From Tupaia tana (taxonomy: Eukaryota > Chordata > Mammalia > Scandentia > Tupaiidae), in contig JAKSZU010000012.1 in the NCBI GenBank assembly GCA_026018925.1, positions 42,881,218 through 42,945,217 on the forward strand: a stretch of DNA of 64,000 nt. The letters are read 5' to 3'. This document shows, one piece after another, positions 12,945 through 24,085 of the stretch. The position numbers and the translations under genes were made by a program. Under the pieces are notes generated by a model. That model saw only the letters and a program-made list of their open reading frames with translations. It was not told the origin of the DNA and ran no database searches. The first letter of the stretch is position 1. Every line of letters starts with the position of its first letter.

Positions 12945-13680
12945 CATCCGAACAGCCACTTTGGAGTGCAATTTGGCAACAACTAGTGAAGTTAAAGAGG
13001 CACATATGCCACAGCCCGCCGTCCCTCTCCCAGATGTGCCTGAGAGCAGCCCTGGCACACGGAGCCTGCGCCCACACCGCTGCCCCTGCGTTTGCGGCAG
13101 GCAAAACCAGGCACCCTTGCCTGTCGGCCGGTGGGAGAATGGGTAGCTGAGTGTGGGCCGCCCGCCCTAGAATACTATGCAGCACGGAAAACAGCACGGG
13201 GCTGCATAAATCTCGCACTTTATATAGAACTCAAAGACACACTGACGCAATATCTTGTTGAGGGCATCCATGGTAAAACTCTGAAGAAGGGCCAGCCCTG
13301 TAGCATAGTGGTTCATGGAGCCAGATCCCACATAGCCGACCAAGGTTCAAATCCTGTTCCCAGTGGTTCGAAAGCACGTTGGGCACGTGTGCATATGTGC
13401 CCAAAATCCTGAAAGGAGGAGAGATGGAGGAGGAGGGGTTACAGTATGACCATCTCCATGGGGGTGCTTTCTTGCTTTCCCCTCTCTGCCACCTGAACTC
13501 TGGCAGTTGAAAGGGGGAAAAAAAAAAAAAAACTCTAAAGAAAATAACATGCTAACCAAAGTCAGGGAGTGGTGCCTCTGTTGGGGAGGAGGGCTTCAAA
13601 TGTATTTGCTAGTCTGGGTAATAGGTCAAGGTCATGTGTGTACATTCGGATATAAGCAGCTTTGCCATGTGTGAAGTAAA
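12945..13680 (+). mobile_element. Old L1 3' fragment, interrupted by a SINE
   Basis: CACTTTGGAGTGCAATTTGGC, GAATACTATGCAGCACGG and CTTTATATAGAACTCAAAGAC follow the order of an L1 ORF2/3' end. The type C SINE at 13289-13530 splits it. There is no intact frame. Confidence 0.7.
13289..13530 (+). mobile_element. tRNA-derived SINE, type C
   Basis: Starts GGCCAGCCCTGTAGCATAGTGG and ends in an A run. A 12-nt duplication with one mismatch flanks it (AACTCTGAAGAA at 13277, AACTCTAAAGAA at 13531). It is inserted in the L1 relic. Confidence 0.85.
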
Positions 13681-13692
13681 TAGAAATGGACC

Positions 13693-14125
13693 GAGACCAG
13701 CAGGCAGTGTAATGGTTAAAGGTGCTGAACTCCTGGACTAGCAGTTGGCGAAATGGTATGTTGCTGGACTCCTGTGTAGTCGACTGCGGTTCTAGTCCCG
13801 GACCCAGTGGCTTAAACTCACGCCGGACGCGTGTGCGTGTGTGCCCAAGATCCCGAGAGGAGAATGGATTATGGTGTGGCCATCCCCCTTGGGGGGTGAT
13901 TTCTTGCTTTCTGTCTCTCTGTCTCTGTCTTTCTGGTGAGTGTACACGCCCTATAGAAAAACCTCTCAAAAAAAAAAAAAATGTTGAACTCCACATGGCC
14001 GACCATGGTTCAAGTCCTGGACCGGGTGGCTTACTTTCTCGTTTTCCCTCTCTCTCTCTCTCTCTCTGTGTCTCTCTCTTTGGTAAGCACATGTGCCTTA
14101 TAGCAAATTAAAAAATAATAATAAA
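13693..14125 (+). mobile_element. tRNA-derived SINE host, type B/C, split by a type A copy
   Basis: The head GACCAGCAGGCAGTGTAATGG resumes after the inner element as CACATGGCCGACCATGGTTC and ends with an AATAAATAAAT tail. Confidence 0.8.
13734..13981 (+). mobile_element. Nested tRNA-derived SINE, type A
   Basis: Begins GGACTAGCAGTTGGCG and ends CCTATAGAAAAACCTCTC plus an A run. TGCTGAACTCC / TGTTGAACTCC flank it as the target duplication. Confidence 0.85.
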
Positions 14126-14847
14126 TAAATAAAATCACATGAATAATGATTTAATCCCACCAGTTGCTGAGAGACAATGGCGTGGAAAGGTGAGGGCAGC
14201 CCAGACAGCACCCAGCCGGTGTGGCGGGAATCTAGCGGCTAGAAATGCAGCTTGGCAGTTCAGAGCCGGGGCTCTCTCTTACCCTCCAAACCTGTGATTT
14301 GTTTTCTACTCAGGCCTTGGTTTTCCCCTTCCAGAAGAAAGCCAAAGCTTAGGGAAGGCAAGGGGCTGCCGGGGGGGCCACTCAGCAGGACGGGGGCGGG
14401 GGTGACCCATGCTCCTTCCTTGGGAGCAGTTGGTCCTGTCCAGCCAGGTTGAGCAGAGGGATCGAGACTGCCTTGGGCCCCACCCACCATTCACCCAAGC
14501 TGTGGACGGGCTTGAGGGAGGAGGTGGCCATGGCTGTGGGAGGGCCTTCCCTGCCTCCCCGCAACGTCTTCCCTAGTGCCCTCCCCACTCCCACCCACCA
14601 GGGCTCCCTTGGGCCCCAGCCCCTCTTTCCTGCAGAGATGAAGACGGCTGGCTGGGACCCAGGCCATCTCCTGGTAATTGGGTTTAGGGATGCTCATGGT
14701 TACGTTAATGTCCCCTGGCTCTTGGGGGAGGGGAGGCCTAGCAGCCGCCAGCCAGGTGCCCCCCCCCCCCCCCAGAACAGTGGCAGCAGTCAGTCCTCGC
14801 CTAGAAATCAGACTGCCAGTTCACACCCGTTCCTCCACTTCCCAGCT

Positions 14848-14930
14848 GCGTGACCTTGGGCAAGTCACTCAACCTCTCTGAACCTCCACTTCCTATCTAT
14901 AAGGTGGGGAAGATAATAGGACCCCCTCGG
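14848..14930 (+). mobile_element. MIR core fragment
   Basis: GTGACCTTGGGCAAGTCACTC, AACCTCTCTGAACCTCC and CTATCTATAAGGTGGGG. Confidence 0.6.
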
Positions 14931-15949
14931 CGGGCTCTTGTGGGGAGGGTAAGAAGAAAGAATCCGCTGGAAACACTTGGCCCCATGCCTGGCACAGAGA
15001 ATTTGCTTGACAAATGCATTATTAACTGGTTTTTGTTTTTGTTTAAAGTCTAAAAGGTCCTGCAGGGAGATAGCCGAATCTGTGGGATGAGCTAATGGGT
15101 GACTCACTTTGCTCTTGCTTTTTGTTTATGTATATTATCCAATTTGGAACAATGAACATGAATTTCTTGCATAACAAAATACCGATATGATATGTGGAAA
15201 GTGCCCTGGGACGGGGCTGAGGGGGCGCTCCCTGTCAGCATGGCGTGCTCAGCTTGGGGGCAGCAGCCTGGGAGGCTGATCTCCGAGGGCCCAGGCAGCC
15301 CACAGGGGCAGAGCCCAAGGATCCCAGAAGAGGCCCAGGCCCTGGCTGGCCGGAACCATGGCCAAGTAACCTACTTAGAGCTTCAGCTGGCTGACTGGGC
15401 AGCTTTTGTAGGGAGCGGCGCGGGGTGGGACCTGGGGCAGACCAGAAAGAGGGGCAGCCGAGCGGGATGGACAGAGTGAGTGGGAGGTGGGAGCCTGGGT
15501 ATGCACAGGAGTGAGGAGGATGAGGGGGGGGTCAGCCGGAAGGAGGAAACCAAGGGGAGCCCTGGAAGAGGAGGCCCAGCCAGTGTAACGCCCAGCAGCC
15601 CTATGGAGACCCAGGGCTCAGTTCAGAAGGTGCAGGGGCTCAGCTACGGAGGCAAACAAGCTCAGTGCGCTTGCTGGGATCCAGGCTACAGAGTCGGACC
15701 AGCAGTGTGGCCTCAGGCGGCACTTAGTGAGCCTCAGTTTCCACCTCTGTAAAATGGAGCTGCACTCCAGTGCGGTCTGTGCAGACGTCGCTGCTGTTCT
15801 TATTCTTGTTATCAACACGACCTTCCTCCCTGACTGGCTGGGAGAGTTAGGGACCCTCAGTACCCAGGAGCCACCAGCTCGCGTGCCTGTTGCCATGGAG
15901 AAGCCTATGAGGCCCTAACAATTTGGTAAACTCTCTAAACATACTTGTT

Positions 15950-16062
15950 TTTAATTAGAATCAGGGTCTCACTATGTTGCCCAGACTGGCCCTGAACTCG
16001 GGACTTTCCTGCCTCAACCTCCCAGATCCTGCAGGTGTACACCACTGTGCCCTGCTCAGGCA
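15950..16062 (-). mobile_element. 7SL-RNA-derived SINE monomer (B1/FLAM-like), diverged
   Basis: GGGTCTCACTATGTTGCCCAG, CCTGAACTCGGGACTTTCC, CCTGCCTCAACCTCCCAGAT and CCACTGTGCCC follow the 7SL/Alu order in reverse. It is the only such copy seen in the window. Confidence 0.7.
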
Positions 16063-16377
16063 GTTGTCATTTACCATCTAGGCCTCACAGGGCCTCTGGT
16101 AAATGACATCCCCACCCCAGAGATGAGGTGAGGCAGCCGGCCTGGCTGGGAGTTTCAGGACCAGGCCTGGCTCCTCCCACTAAGGGCTGTGGCCTCCGGC
16201 CAGCCCCGCCCCCCAGCCTTACTTCCCACTTCCCCAGGAAGGGGAGTGTGTACATGTTGGGATGATTGTGCAAGGTTGTGGAAGCTTGTCAGAGACACAC
16301 TTGGTGTCAATAAATGTGAGCCCCATTTCCCTCCCCGATTTACCCCTCCCACGAGGTCCTGTACCCCTGTCCCCCAG

Positions 16378-16530
16378 TCTGGGGAAGGTCCATGAGCCCC
16401 CACGCTGTGCTGTGCCCCGGCCTGGGGAAGGTCCCCGAGCCCCACACTTGTCCGCCTGGGGAAGGTCCGCGAGCCCCACACTGTCCCCCGGCCTGGGGAA
16501 GGTCCGCGAGCCCCATGCTGTCCGCCTGGG
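16378..16530 (+). repeat. GC-rich minisatellite, about 37-bp unit x 4
   Basis: The unit CTGGGGAAGGTCCGCGAGCC + CCACACTGTCC recurs four times with small changes. The later copies are the most alike and retain CpG. Confidence 0.85.
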
Positions 16531-17084
16531 CTGCTACGTTGGAGGCCAGTGACCTTGGCCTGGGGGACAGAGCTTGTCAAACACGGCAACTGCTCTTGCA
16601 GCTTGAGATGCCTTTGAAGTCCTTGTTTTATCTTCAAAATTCAGCACATTGCACATTTTATTCCATCTGTGGGGCGTTTCTAATCTAAAGCATGTTCTGA
16701 ACGACTCGCCCTCCGGTAACACGGGTACCCACCGCAGGCCTGTGGGAGAGGGGGAGGCGAAGGTGTCCATGGCCCTGGCACAAAACTCTCTCCCCTCACC
16801 CCCTGCGGGGCCGGGCCCCAGTCCGAGCGCGTGAGGGGGGGGTCGGCAGTCACTGCCCATCTTCCTGGCTTTGGGCTGGTGACAAGCAGAGGGGGCTCAG
16901 CCCTGGGGGTGATGGACGACACCCAAGGATACCTAGCAGCCTCGGTCCCAAGGGGAGATGGGTCACCTGGACACGCAGCAGCTTGTAGGCCCTCCTGCCA
17001 CCTCTCCCGCCTGTTCTCTGAACAACCCGGCTCTCCTCTGTCTAAACCTCCAGGGGCTCCCGTCTCTCACTGAGATCCATGAGG

Positions 17085-17330
17085 TCCGCCATGGGCTGCA
17101 CCTGCCCTGACCTGACCTTCTGTCCTGCTCTCTTCCTCCCTGTCTCAGCAGAGTCCCTGGCTGTGCCTCCAGGCCTGCCTACCTCAGGGCCTTTGCATGG
17201 CCACTCCCTGCCTGGCCTTCCTCCCAGCGGGTCCCCTCCACGGAGCACCTTTTCCAGATCCACCCCACCTACCTGACCGCCACTGTCTCCTCCCTTTTCT
17301 TTTCTTCACCAGTTAACAGTAACTCATGTT
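17085..17330 (+). mobile_element. L2 relic
   Basis: CTACCTCAGGGCCTTTGCATGG followed by CACTCCCTGCCTGGCC is the characteristic L2 stretch. Confidence 0.5.
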
Positions 17331-17331
17331 C

Positions 17332-17613
17332 AGGTCATCCAGTCGTGTGGGGGTTAAGATGGCCGGATCATACATGCTGGTTGGACAGTTCGAGTCCCAG
17401 ACTTGGCAGCCTGAAAAACATGCAGGGCACATTTTTGTGCGGACGTGCCCACAATCCCGAGAGAAGAATGGAGGAGAAGGGATGGCAGTGTGTTATCCCC
17501 CTGGAGGGGGGAGGTGATTTCTCACTTTCCCTCCCTCTCTCTGTCTGTCTCTCTGGCCAGCGCCTGTGCTCTATAGCAAAAACTGGAAAGAAAATAACAA
17601 CAAAACAAAACAC
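17332..17613 (+). mobile_element. tRNA-derived SINE, type C
   Basis: GTGGGGGTTAAGATGGCCGG near the head, a B-box-like CAGTTCGAGTCCC, and a tail CTCTATAGCAAAAACTGG. The flanking duplication of about 17 nt (ACAGTAA...GTTCA) is imperfect. Confidence 0.8.
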
Positions 17614-18292
17614 AGTAATCTTTGTTCAAGTGTGTGCTTGTTCTGTCGTGTCCCGAGTGTCTCCCGCTCGCTGACGAGCTCTGTGTCCTGTGGCCTGGCC
17701 TGGGGCCTGCACATATAGGGGCTGGGCACATGTCTGCCGATTGGTAGAAAGCAGAGTCTTCGGGGTGTGGAGAAAGCCAGCCAGGCGGGGGGCTGGGGGG
17801 CATGGGGGCAGCCCCAGCTCCCAGCTTGGTCATGCCTCTCCAGCTCTGTGAGCAGCTGGTGGGCAACAGCCCCCCCGCCCAGGGCACATGGAGGGGCTGT
17901 GTGACCTCAAAGTCACCGCTGTGCCTGCAGGCCCAGCCTCTCGCTGGCCCAGGAACCTGCTCAGCGCTTTCCTTGGGTCACCGAGTCTCCTCTCTGGCGC
18001 CCCTCGCCTCCCTCGGCCCCCCTCAGTGGGCTAGACGATTTAGTCCCTGTCAGGGAAGCTCCTCCACCTGCAGAGGAGAGGGCTGGGCTTCCTGCCCTAG
18101 CTCTTGCGTCAGCCCTGTCACCTACACACCCCCAGCGCATCTGGGCACCTAGGAGAGGTCTCTGCAAGGCCCAGTGCTAAGAACCCAAGCTTAGGAATCA
18201 GGCAGTCGCCAGCTCAAATCCACACCCCGTGCAGCCCAGTGGAAACCGGGCACACGGGTGGTCCTCCTGGCTGGTTCAATAAACCACGAGGG

Positions 18293-18541
18293 GCTGGGAC
18301 CAGCAGTTAGCGTAATGGCTATGTCTCTGGACTCCCACATAGTCGACCACAGTTCGCGTCCCGGACCCGGTGGCTTAAAACTCACGCCGGGCGTGTGTGC
18401 GTGCGTGCCCAAGATCCTGAGAGGAGAATGGAGGAAAAGGGATTGAGGCGTGACCATCCCCCCTGGGGGGTGATTTCTCGCTTTCTGTCTCTCTGTCTGG
18501 CGAGCGCACGCGCCCTATAGCAAAAAAATCTCTGATAAATA
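18293..18541 (+). mobile_element. tRNA-derived SINE, type A, full length
   Basis: A-box TTAGCGTAATGG and B-box GGTTCGCGTCC are intact. The 15-bp target duplication AATAAACCACGAGGG is exact at 18278-18292 and 18542-18556. Confidence 0.95.
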
Positions 18542-18559
18542 AATAAACCACGAGGGCAC

Positions 18560-18960
18560 TGGCTGTGGGCCAGGCCCTGTGCTAGGATCTGGGGAGAGCA
18601 TGAGTGAGATTCAGGGTGAGGTAGGGGCAGGTTGAGCGTGGGCAGCAGACCTGGGAGGTGGGGCTCTAGGCCCCACCACAGAGGTGGGCGTGCACCTTGA
18701 GGTAGCTCCTGGCAGGCAGAGGTTCTGGCCTGTGCAGAGACCCTGGGGCTGGAAGGAACAGGCAAGTCTGAGTACCCGGGGTGAGGCTGAGGAGGAGATG
18801 GAGGGGCGGGGGAAGGAGATGAGGTGATATGTTACTGGGGCCCAGGGGTTTGGGGGGCAGGCTAGGGACCTGTTCTTTATCTTGAGAGCAAGGGGAGCTT
18901 CGTTCTCAGTAAGGCTCACAGGGTCCCCCACTAGGAGGGTTTTAATCAGGAAGTGGGGTG
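18560..18960 (+). mobile_element. Ancient interspersed repeat, second copy
   Basis: CTGTGGGCCAGGCCCTGTGC, GGCCTGTGCAGAGACCCTGG and GTTTTAATCAGGAAGTGG parallel the 12.43 kb element, strongly eroded. Confidence 0.4.
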
Positions 18961-19299
18961 CAGCAGGAAGTGCTCAGGTTTGCACTGTGAGGGACTGGCT
19001 CTCTGTGGGAATGGTTCAGGACTTCTAAGTCCTGCCACGCCCAGCGGGTAGGTTGGCCCTGCCTGGGCCCTCGGCAGTGGGATTCATTCTTTCAAGGAGG
19101 TGTCACCAGGCAGGTCAGAGCAGGTGGGCAGCTCGGACACCCAGAAGAGCAAGAAGTGTGTGTGTGTCCACAGCCTCTCCTGCCCCGAGCCAGTACCCCT
19201 CGTGGTCCAGCCTCATTCCCCCTCCTCCTGTTTGGACCAGAGCCCCCGCTCCCCGAGTCTCCCTCCTCCCCGTGGCAAGTCAGCGAAGCTGGTCTTGTC

Positions 19300-19640
19300 C
19301 TTCTCCAGCATAAACCACCCAGAGGCTCCTCGCCCTTCCCTGAGCTATCTGGCCTTTCTGCTGTGGCACCCTCGCCCCTGCCATTCCCTCCACGTGCCTT
19401 TCCTTCCTTCCTCTGACCTTGCACTGCTGCATCCCAGCAGCCCCAGCTCACACGCCACCTCCTCTGTGAAGCCTTCCCAATCCCCAGGTGTCCTTCCACA
19501 GACCTCGACCTCCCTCTGCCTCGCTGGCATTTAGCATGCTCCGGCCTCTGATTGGAGCTGCCGGGGCCCAGGGACGGCGTGTGCTCATCCCTGCGTGTCT
19601 GGTGCAGCGCAGCCCCCGGCACCCAGTTGGCATCGATTAA
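19300..19640 (+). mobile_element. L2 relic
   Basis: CCACCTCCTCTGTGAAGCC, TTCCCAATCCCCAGGTGTCC and CACCCAGTTGGCATCGATTAAATG resemble the L2 3' end. Confidence 0.45.
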
Positions 19641-20404
19641 ATGGGAAGGAGGGGCCGGTGCCGCCTTTGCCCCCGGGCTTCCTCTGACCTATGCTGGCTG
19701 CAGCCAGCACTCACCCGGCTCCTCTCTCTCACTGGGCAGTGGCCACCTGCCAGCCCCTAACTAGGTCGGGAGCTGGGGCACGAACTGGGGAGCGAGCAGC
19801 CTGCCCCCCAGGAGAGAGAGTGCTGGGGGCAGAGGAGGGCATCTGGGTCTCCCCTCCCCAGAGATGTCCAGAGCGGGGCAGAGGAGAAGTGAAGTTTAGG
19901 GGGTACACTGTGTGAACAGCAGCGTGTGAGCAGGGGTGAGGGCTCCAGGACCCCAGCTCCGGTGGCTGTCCTCATGGGACAGAGGACTTGGCAGTGACTG
20001 GCATCTAGGGGTGCCACCCCAAGGTCACAGGCGCAGCACTGGGCTTGGAGCCAGGTAATCAAGTCCAGCGGACCGTGGTGCAGGCACGTCCCCGGCAGGG
20101 GGGATGCAGCAGGGCTGGGCCACAGCAGCCCGCAGCGGGGATGACTCCCAGAGCTGCTGAGCACCAGGTGCGCGCTGGCCAGAACCCGCACCCTCCCCCA
20201 GGGCCGGGCTGGGCTCACTCAGTCCTTCACAGAGTTCAGACTCCGGAAGGATCCAGGTCCCGTGGGTGGAGTCGGGTCAGAAGCCCTAGCTTGAACGCCA
20301 AGTCCAGCGTTCATCTCCCGCCTCACTCAGCCCTCCCTATTACCACACCCTCCCAGGAAGGAATTGGGGCGCCTTTATGTACGAAGGCATACCTGTACAT
20401 ACGT

Positions 20405-20632
20405 ACGTATGTTTCCTGCTAGAGGCTTGTGTGCTCACAGGGGTGGTGGTGGTAATAAAGCGTCCCCCTGGGGGTGGCAGCGCCACAGCCCTTTCTCCAT
20501 TTTTCCTTTCTGGATTTTGGGCATGCACACACATGTGCCTGGCATGTTTCTCAAGCCACTGGCTATGGCACTCAAACCAGGCAGTTGGCCATATGAGGTC
20601 CAGCCCCTTACCCACCACGCCACCCTCCAACT
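20405..20632 (-). mobile_element. tRNA-derived SINE, type C (truncated)
   Basis: Reverse copy with TTTTGGGCATGCACACACATG, TTTCTCAAGCCACTGG and CAGTTGGCCATATGAGGTCC. Confidence 0.75.
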
Positions 20633-20848
20633 GGCTGCCCAGGAACCCTTTCTGACAAGAGGAGCACGCAGGTGGGGGCGTAGAAAGTGCACCTGACAGC
20701 AGGCTCCTGGGGTTGAGCTCCCTGTCCTTCACTCCCGGGTCGCCTGTGTGCCTCCTGAGGAAAACGGGCTAGTGACCACCGCCACTTACAGCCTCAAGCC
20801 CAACCCAGAAGAGCACCGCAGGAGGACAGTCAAAGGTAGAAGATCCTG

Positions 20849-21117
20849 GGGCGGCAGGTGGTGTGGAGTTAGGGTGCTGGACTCCCACATGGCTCACTGC
20901 AGTTTGTGTTCTGGACCTGGCGGTTTGGGAATCATGGCAGCTGCGTGTGCATGTGCGTGTGCGTGTGCGTGCGTACCCAGAATCCCTTGAGAATGGAGAA
21001 GGGATTTTGGTATGGCCGTTCCCCTGGGGGGGGGGGGGGGTCTCACTTTCTTTCTCCCTCTCTCTTCCTGGGAAGTGCATGCACCCTATGGCAAAAACCT
21101 AAAAACAAAACCAAAAA
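20849..21117 (+). mobile_element. tRNA-derived SINE, type C
   Basis: GCGGCAGGTGGTGTGGAGTTAG head and CACCCTATGGCAAAAACC tail. It includes a CGTGTG run and a 14-nt G run. Confidence 0.8.
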
Positions 21118-22583
21118 ACCCCATACTGTACCCTACAAAGATGTAAATGAGTATATGTAAATCATAAATTATAATGAAGTAATTAGCTTTTTAGAAGGTG
21201 GAGGGCCTGGATTCTCAGTGAGTACTAGGGGGCTAGGTGCGGTGAGAAGGCCTAGGCGAGGCCTCAGTGTCTGGGACACAGGGAGGCCCAGAGCTACTCC
21301 ACTTCAGGGTGGGAGGCCGGGCACCTGCCCCACAGACGCACACTGGGACCCGCCGTGCCTTTCTGGGTTGTTCTCCCCAAGCCTCCAGGCCTTTCCCCTT
21401 GGGCAGCCTGCCCATTTGGGGGGCTCTGAGAGAGCCTTCTGGGGACGCCATGTGGTGAGGTGGGAGGCCCCTGGGGAGAGGCTAGTTCAGGACCCGGGGG
21501 AAGGATGAGCAGAGGAGCTGTCCAGGCCACTAGGTCAGCAGCCTTATCCCGGAGCCCCCCAGTGGCACTGTGGGGCATGGTAGGCTGGGTGGGCACAGCA
21601 GACTGGCCCCCAGGCTGCCCACTGCACGGGCACAGGCCCACGGCCAGCCCTCTGTGCAGCCCGTCTTAGCTGCTGGCGAGCGCCAAGCCTGCCTGGCCTT
21701 TCTACCTGCGGCAGACCCTGCCACCTGGCCTGCCGCCCCCAGTGCAGCCTGGGACGGTCCCCCATGGGCCAGACTCACCTCTTCCTCAGACTCTGGCTGG
21801 TGGGCACTGAGCCAGCTGGCCCCACTTGCCTCGCCTGGGCAGGGCCACACATGGTGGGTCCTGGGGATGCCAGGGGGTGGGGGCCTGGCATTGCCTTCTG
21901 AAGGGGCTTGCAGAACGGCAGGTCAGCACCCCCTCCTCCTGCCCCGTCAGGGCTCACTGCCAACCCATTTGGCACCGTGCCCCCTTTGAGCGGGAGCCAG
22001 CTCGTTTGCGGCCGGTGTTAATTAAGAGAGAGAGGTGATGGAGGAGGTGGGGAAGGGCTGTGGAGGGCAGCTCCCGACAGCCGCCAAGGCTGCCCTGAGG
22101 GCTGGGGTGCCAGGAGCCAGACCCGGGTCGACTTGAGATGCCCTGTCTTCCAGAGCACCAGCCCCTCACCTCTGCAGCCTGACCTGCTGGGGTGGGGAGT
22201 GGGCTTGAGGCTACATCTGCGAGGGTCTAGGGCACGCTCCGCCCCACTCAGAGGAGCAGGCCCAGGCCTGGCCAGAGGGAGCAATCCCCATGACAGTCTG
22301 TCTGCAGTCTGCCTGGGGAGGGCTTAGCTCAGGGTCCAACACTGCTATCTCCACTGTGTGACTCCCACTCTGGGAGCCTCTGCTTTCTTCTCTGTACGAT
22401 GGGGACAACCGAGCCTCTCTTGTGGCTTTGCCATGATGATAAATAGGATAATTCGTGCAAAGTCCTTGCTGGGTCAGTGGAAATGAGTGTCCTGGGGCAG
22501 AGGCCACATCCGAGTCCTTGGGGGCCGGAACCAGCAGCCTGCCCTGCGTCCACCTGGAGGCCCCACCTGGGCCTCCTCTGCTC

Positions 22584-22640
22584 TCACTCTGGCTCTGGCT
22601 CCGGGTCCGGCTCTGGTTCCGGCTCCAGCTCTGGCTGCCT
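22584..22640 (+). repeat. GGCTCT/GGCTCC hexamer repeat
   Basis: TCTGGCTCTGGCTCCGGGTC and onward forms about nine imperfect hexamers. Confidence 0.8.
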
Positions 22641-22714
22641 CACCCACCCAGCTCAGCTTGCCTTCCTCACAGCCCCCACCCGTTCTGGGAGCACCCAGCC
22701 GCTCCTCGCCTCTC

Positions 22715-22815
22715 CATCTTAATTAGCTGCTTGTATTAATCTTGCAAGTAACGTGGCAACTTGCAGCCCTGGGTTTTCGGGCTGTGGAATTAATTATTCC
22801 CCAAGCGAAGAGCTG
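22715..22815. promoter_or_regulatory. AT-rich TAATTA-containing island (candidate enhancer)
   Basis: TCTTAATTAGCTGC, TTGTATTAATCTTG and GAATTAATTATTCC sit close together in otherwise GC-rich intron without a repeat signature. This is typical of conserved homeodomain-bound elements. Confidence 0.35.
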
Positions 22816-23540
22816 TCAGCTCTGGGAGTCCAGCCACTCGGAGCTGCCCGACACCACTTAGCAGCGTCCACAGCTCCCGCACAACACCCAGGTCTCAGCC
22901 TCCCAGCTCGGAAACGGCCGCTGCTGCCGGCCAGGGCTTCGCACCGTGTCCCTGCCTTTCTACATAGGGATGCAGCAGGACCTGGAAGGCCGAGCCCCGG
23001 GAGGGGCTGCAGCCCAGCCTGGCAGCCAGGACTCCTGGGCCTGAGGGGCTAAGGCACAGCTGCCTCCCACCAGGGCAGTCCCCAGGCCAGGGCCGCCCTT
23101 GCTGTCCCCCACGCTTGCCCTGATTAGCACCAGCAGTGACCACTGGGCGGGCTGTGTGACCAGGCACTGCCACCCAGGCTGGGGCAGGCCCGCAGGGCTG
23201 CGGCTGGCTTCACTTTGGCTTCAGGAGGTAGGGGGCTGCTGGCCAGGCAGAGCGAGATGACAGGGCTGCTCAGGAGAGTGGCGGTGCCACCTCCAGTGCA
23301 GGGAGGGGCTGAGGATCCCTCTCCCTTGACCTTCAGGCCAGCCCTATAAGGTGGGCCCAGCTTCCTCTTTTAGGAATGGGGAAGCCGAGGCGCAGGGCCC
23401 CATGGCTCCAGTCCCCCATCCGCTGAGCGGGCCTGGATCCCAGTCCAGTGCTCCGCCCACTCATATCACCTGCCCTGTGGCTCTGGTCTGCAAGGGCCCC
23501 CAGTACCCCCAGCCTGGCTCACTCCCAGGGAGGTATTCTA

Positions 23541-23729
23541 TGTGAGAAATCACCTCCAAGGGAGATGGCCACGCCGCAATCCCTTCTCCTCCATTCTCCT
23601 CTCAGGATCTTGGGCACGCATGCACACCCGACGCCTGGTGTGAGTTTAAGCCACTGGGCCCAGGACTCGAACCACAGTCAACTACATGGGAGTCCAGCAA
23701 CATAGCCATTACGCCAACTGCTGGTCCCC
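23541..23729 (-). mobile_element. tRNA-derived SINE, type A, 5'-complete, tail-truncated
   Basis: From GTGAGAAATCACCTCC to CATTACGCCAACTGCTGGTCC. The CTATAGGGC end is missing. Confidence 0.85.
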
Positions 23730-24055
23730 CGGGGTGGTGTTCTCTGACGGACCTGGGAAAGAGGACGCGGAGCTTGTGGCTGCTCCCAGGGTGGGTGGAG
23801 CCCCTGCGGCTCTCCTGTGTCCCCCATCCCCAACGCCCCCCCCTCACTCTACAGGGCCTAGGCCCATGAGGGGCCTCAGCAGAAGACTCAGCCTCTCCCA
23901 TCACCTGCCCCCACCTCAGAGGGCTGGAGACACCCTGTGCTCTGAGTCTGAAGAGCCAGAGCTGGGCCCAGAAGACAATCCCCCATGCCTGCCTGCGCAC
24001 AGTGACCCTCACCCAGTCTCATCCCTACTGACCTGCCTTTGTCTCTTTCTTGCAG

Positions 24056-24085
24056 CCAACAGTTCTCTGCTGGGAGGCGGTGGCG
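24056..24085 (+). CDS. MACROD1: MACROD1 30-nt microexon (ADP-ribose loop 1)
   Basis: The acceptor TCTCTTTCTTGCAG ends at 24055 and the donor GTGAGT begins at 24086. The exon reads CC then AAC AGT TCT CTG CTG GGA GGC GGT GGC and a final G. With a G supplied by the missing previous exon it encodes [10 protein letters not shown], and its last G joins the next exon as Val. Both flanking introns are phase 1, so skipping it would keep frame while removing ten residues of the ligand-binding loop. Confidence 0.93.

Larger units (their letters stand above)
1..24055 (+). other. MACROD1: MACROD1 intron, left part (3' end of a larger intron)
   Basis: No MACROD1 coding exon is found here; in particular the KLEVDAIVNA-type exon expected upstream of the 24,056 exon is absent. 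Contents are GC-rich unique sequence, two CpG islands, scattered L2/MIR relics, an L1 relic at 12.95-13.68 kb and nine tRNA-SINE units. Open frames in this region lack homology that I can recognise and look like GC-driven chance frames. Confidence 0.8.

Noticed and set aside
1..24055. FLRT1 coding exon
   Set aside because: No leucine-rich-repeat frame of about 2 kb is present on the - strand. Only possible noncoding 5' exons are seen.
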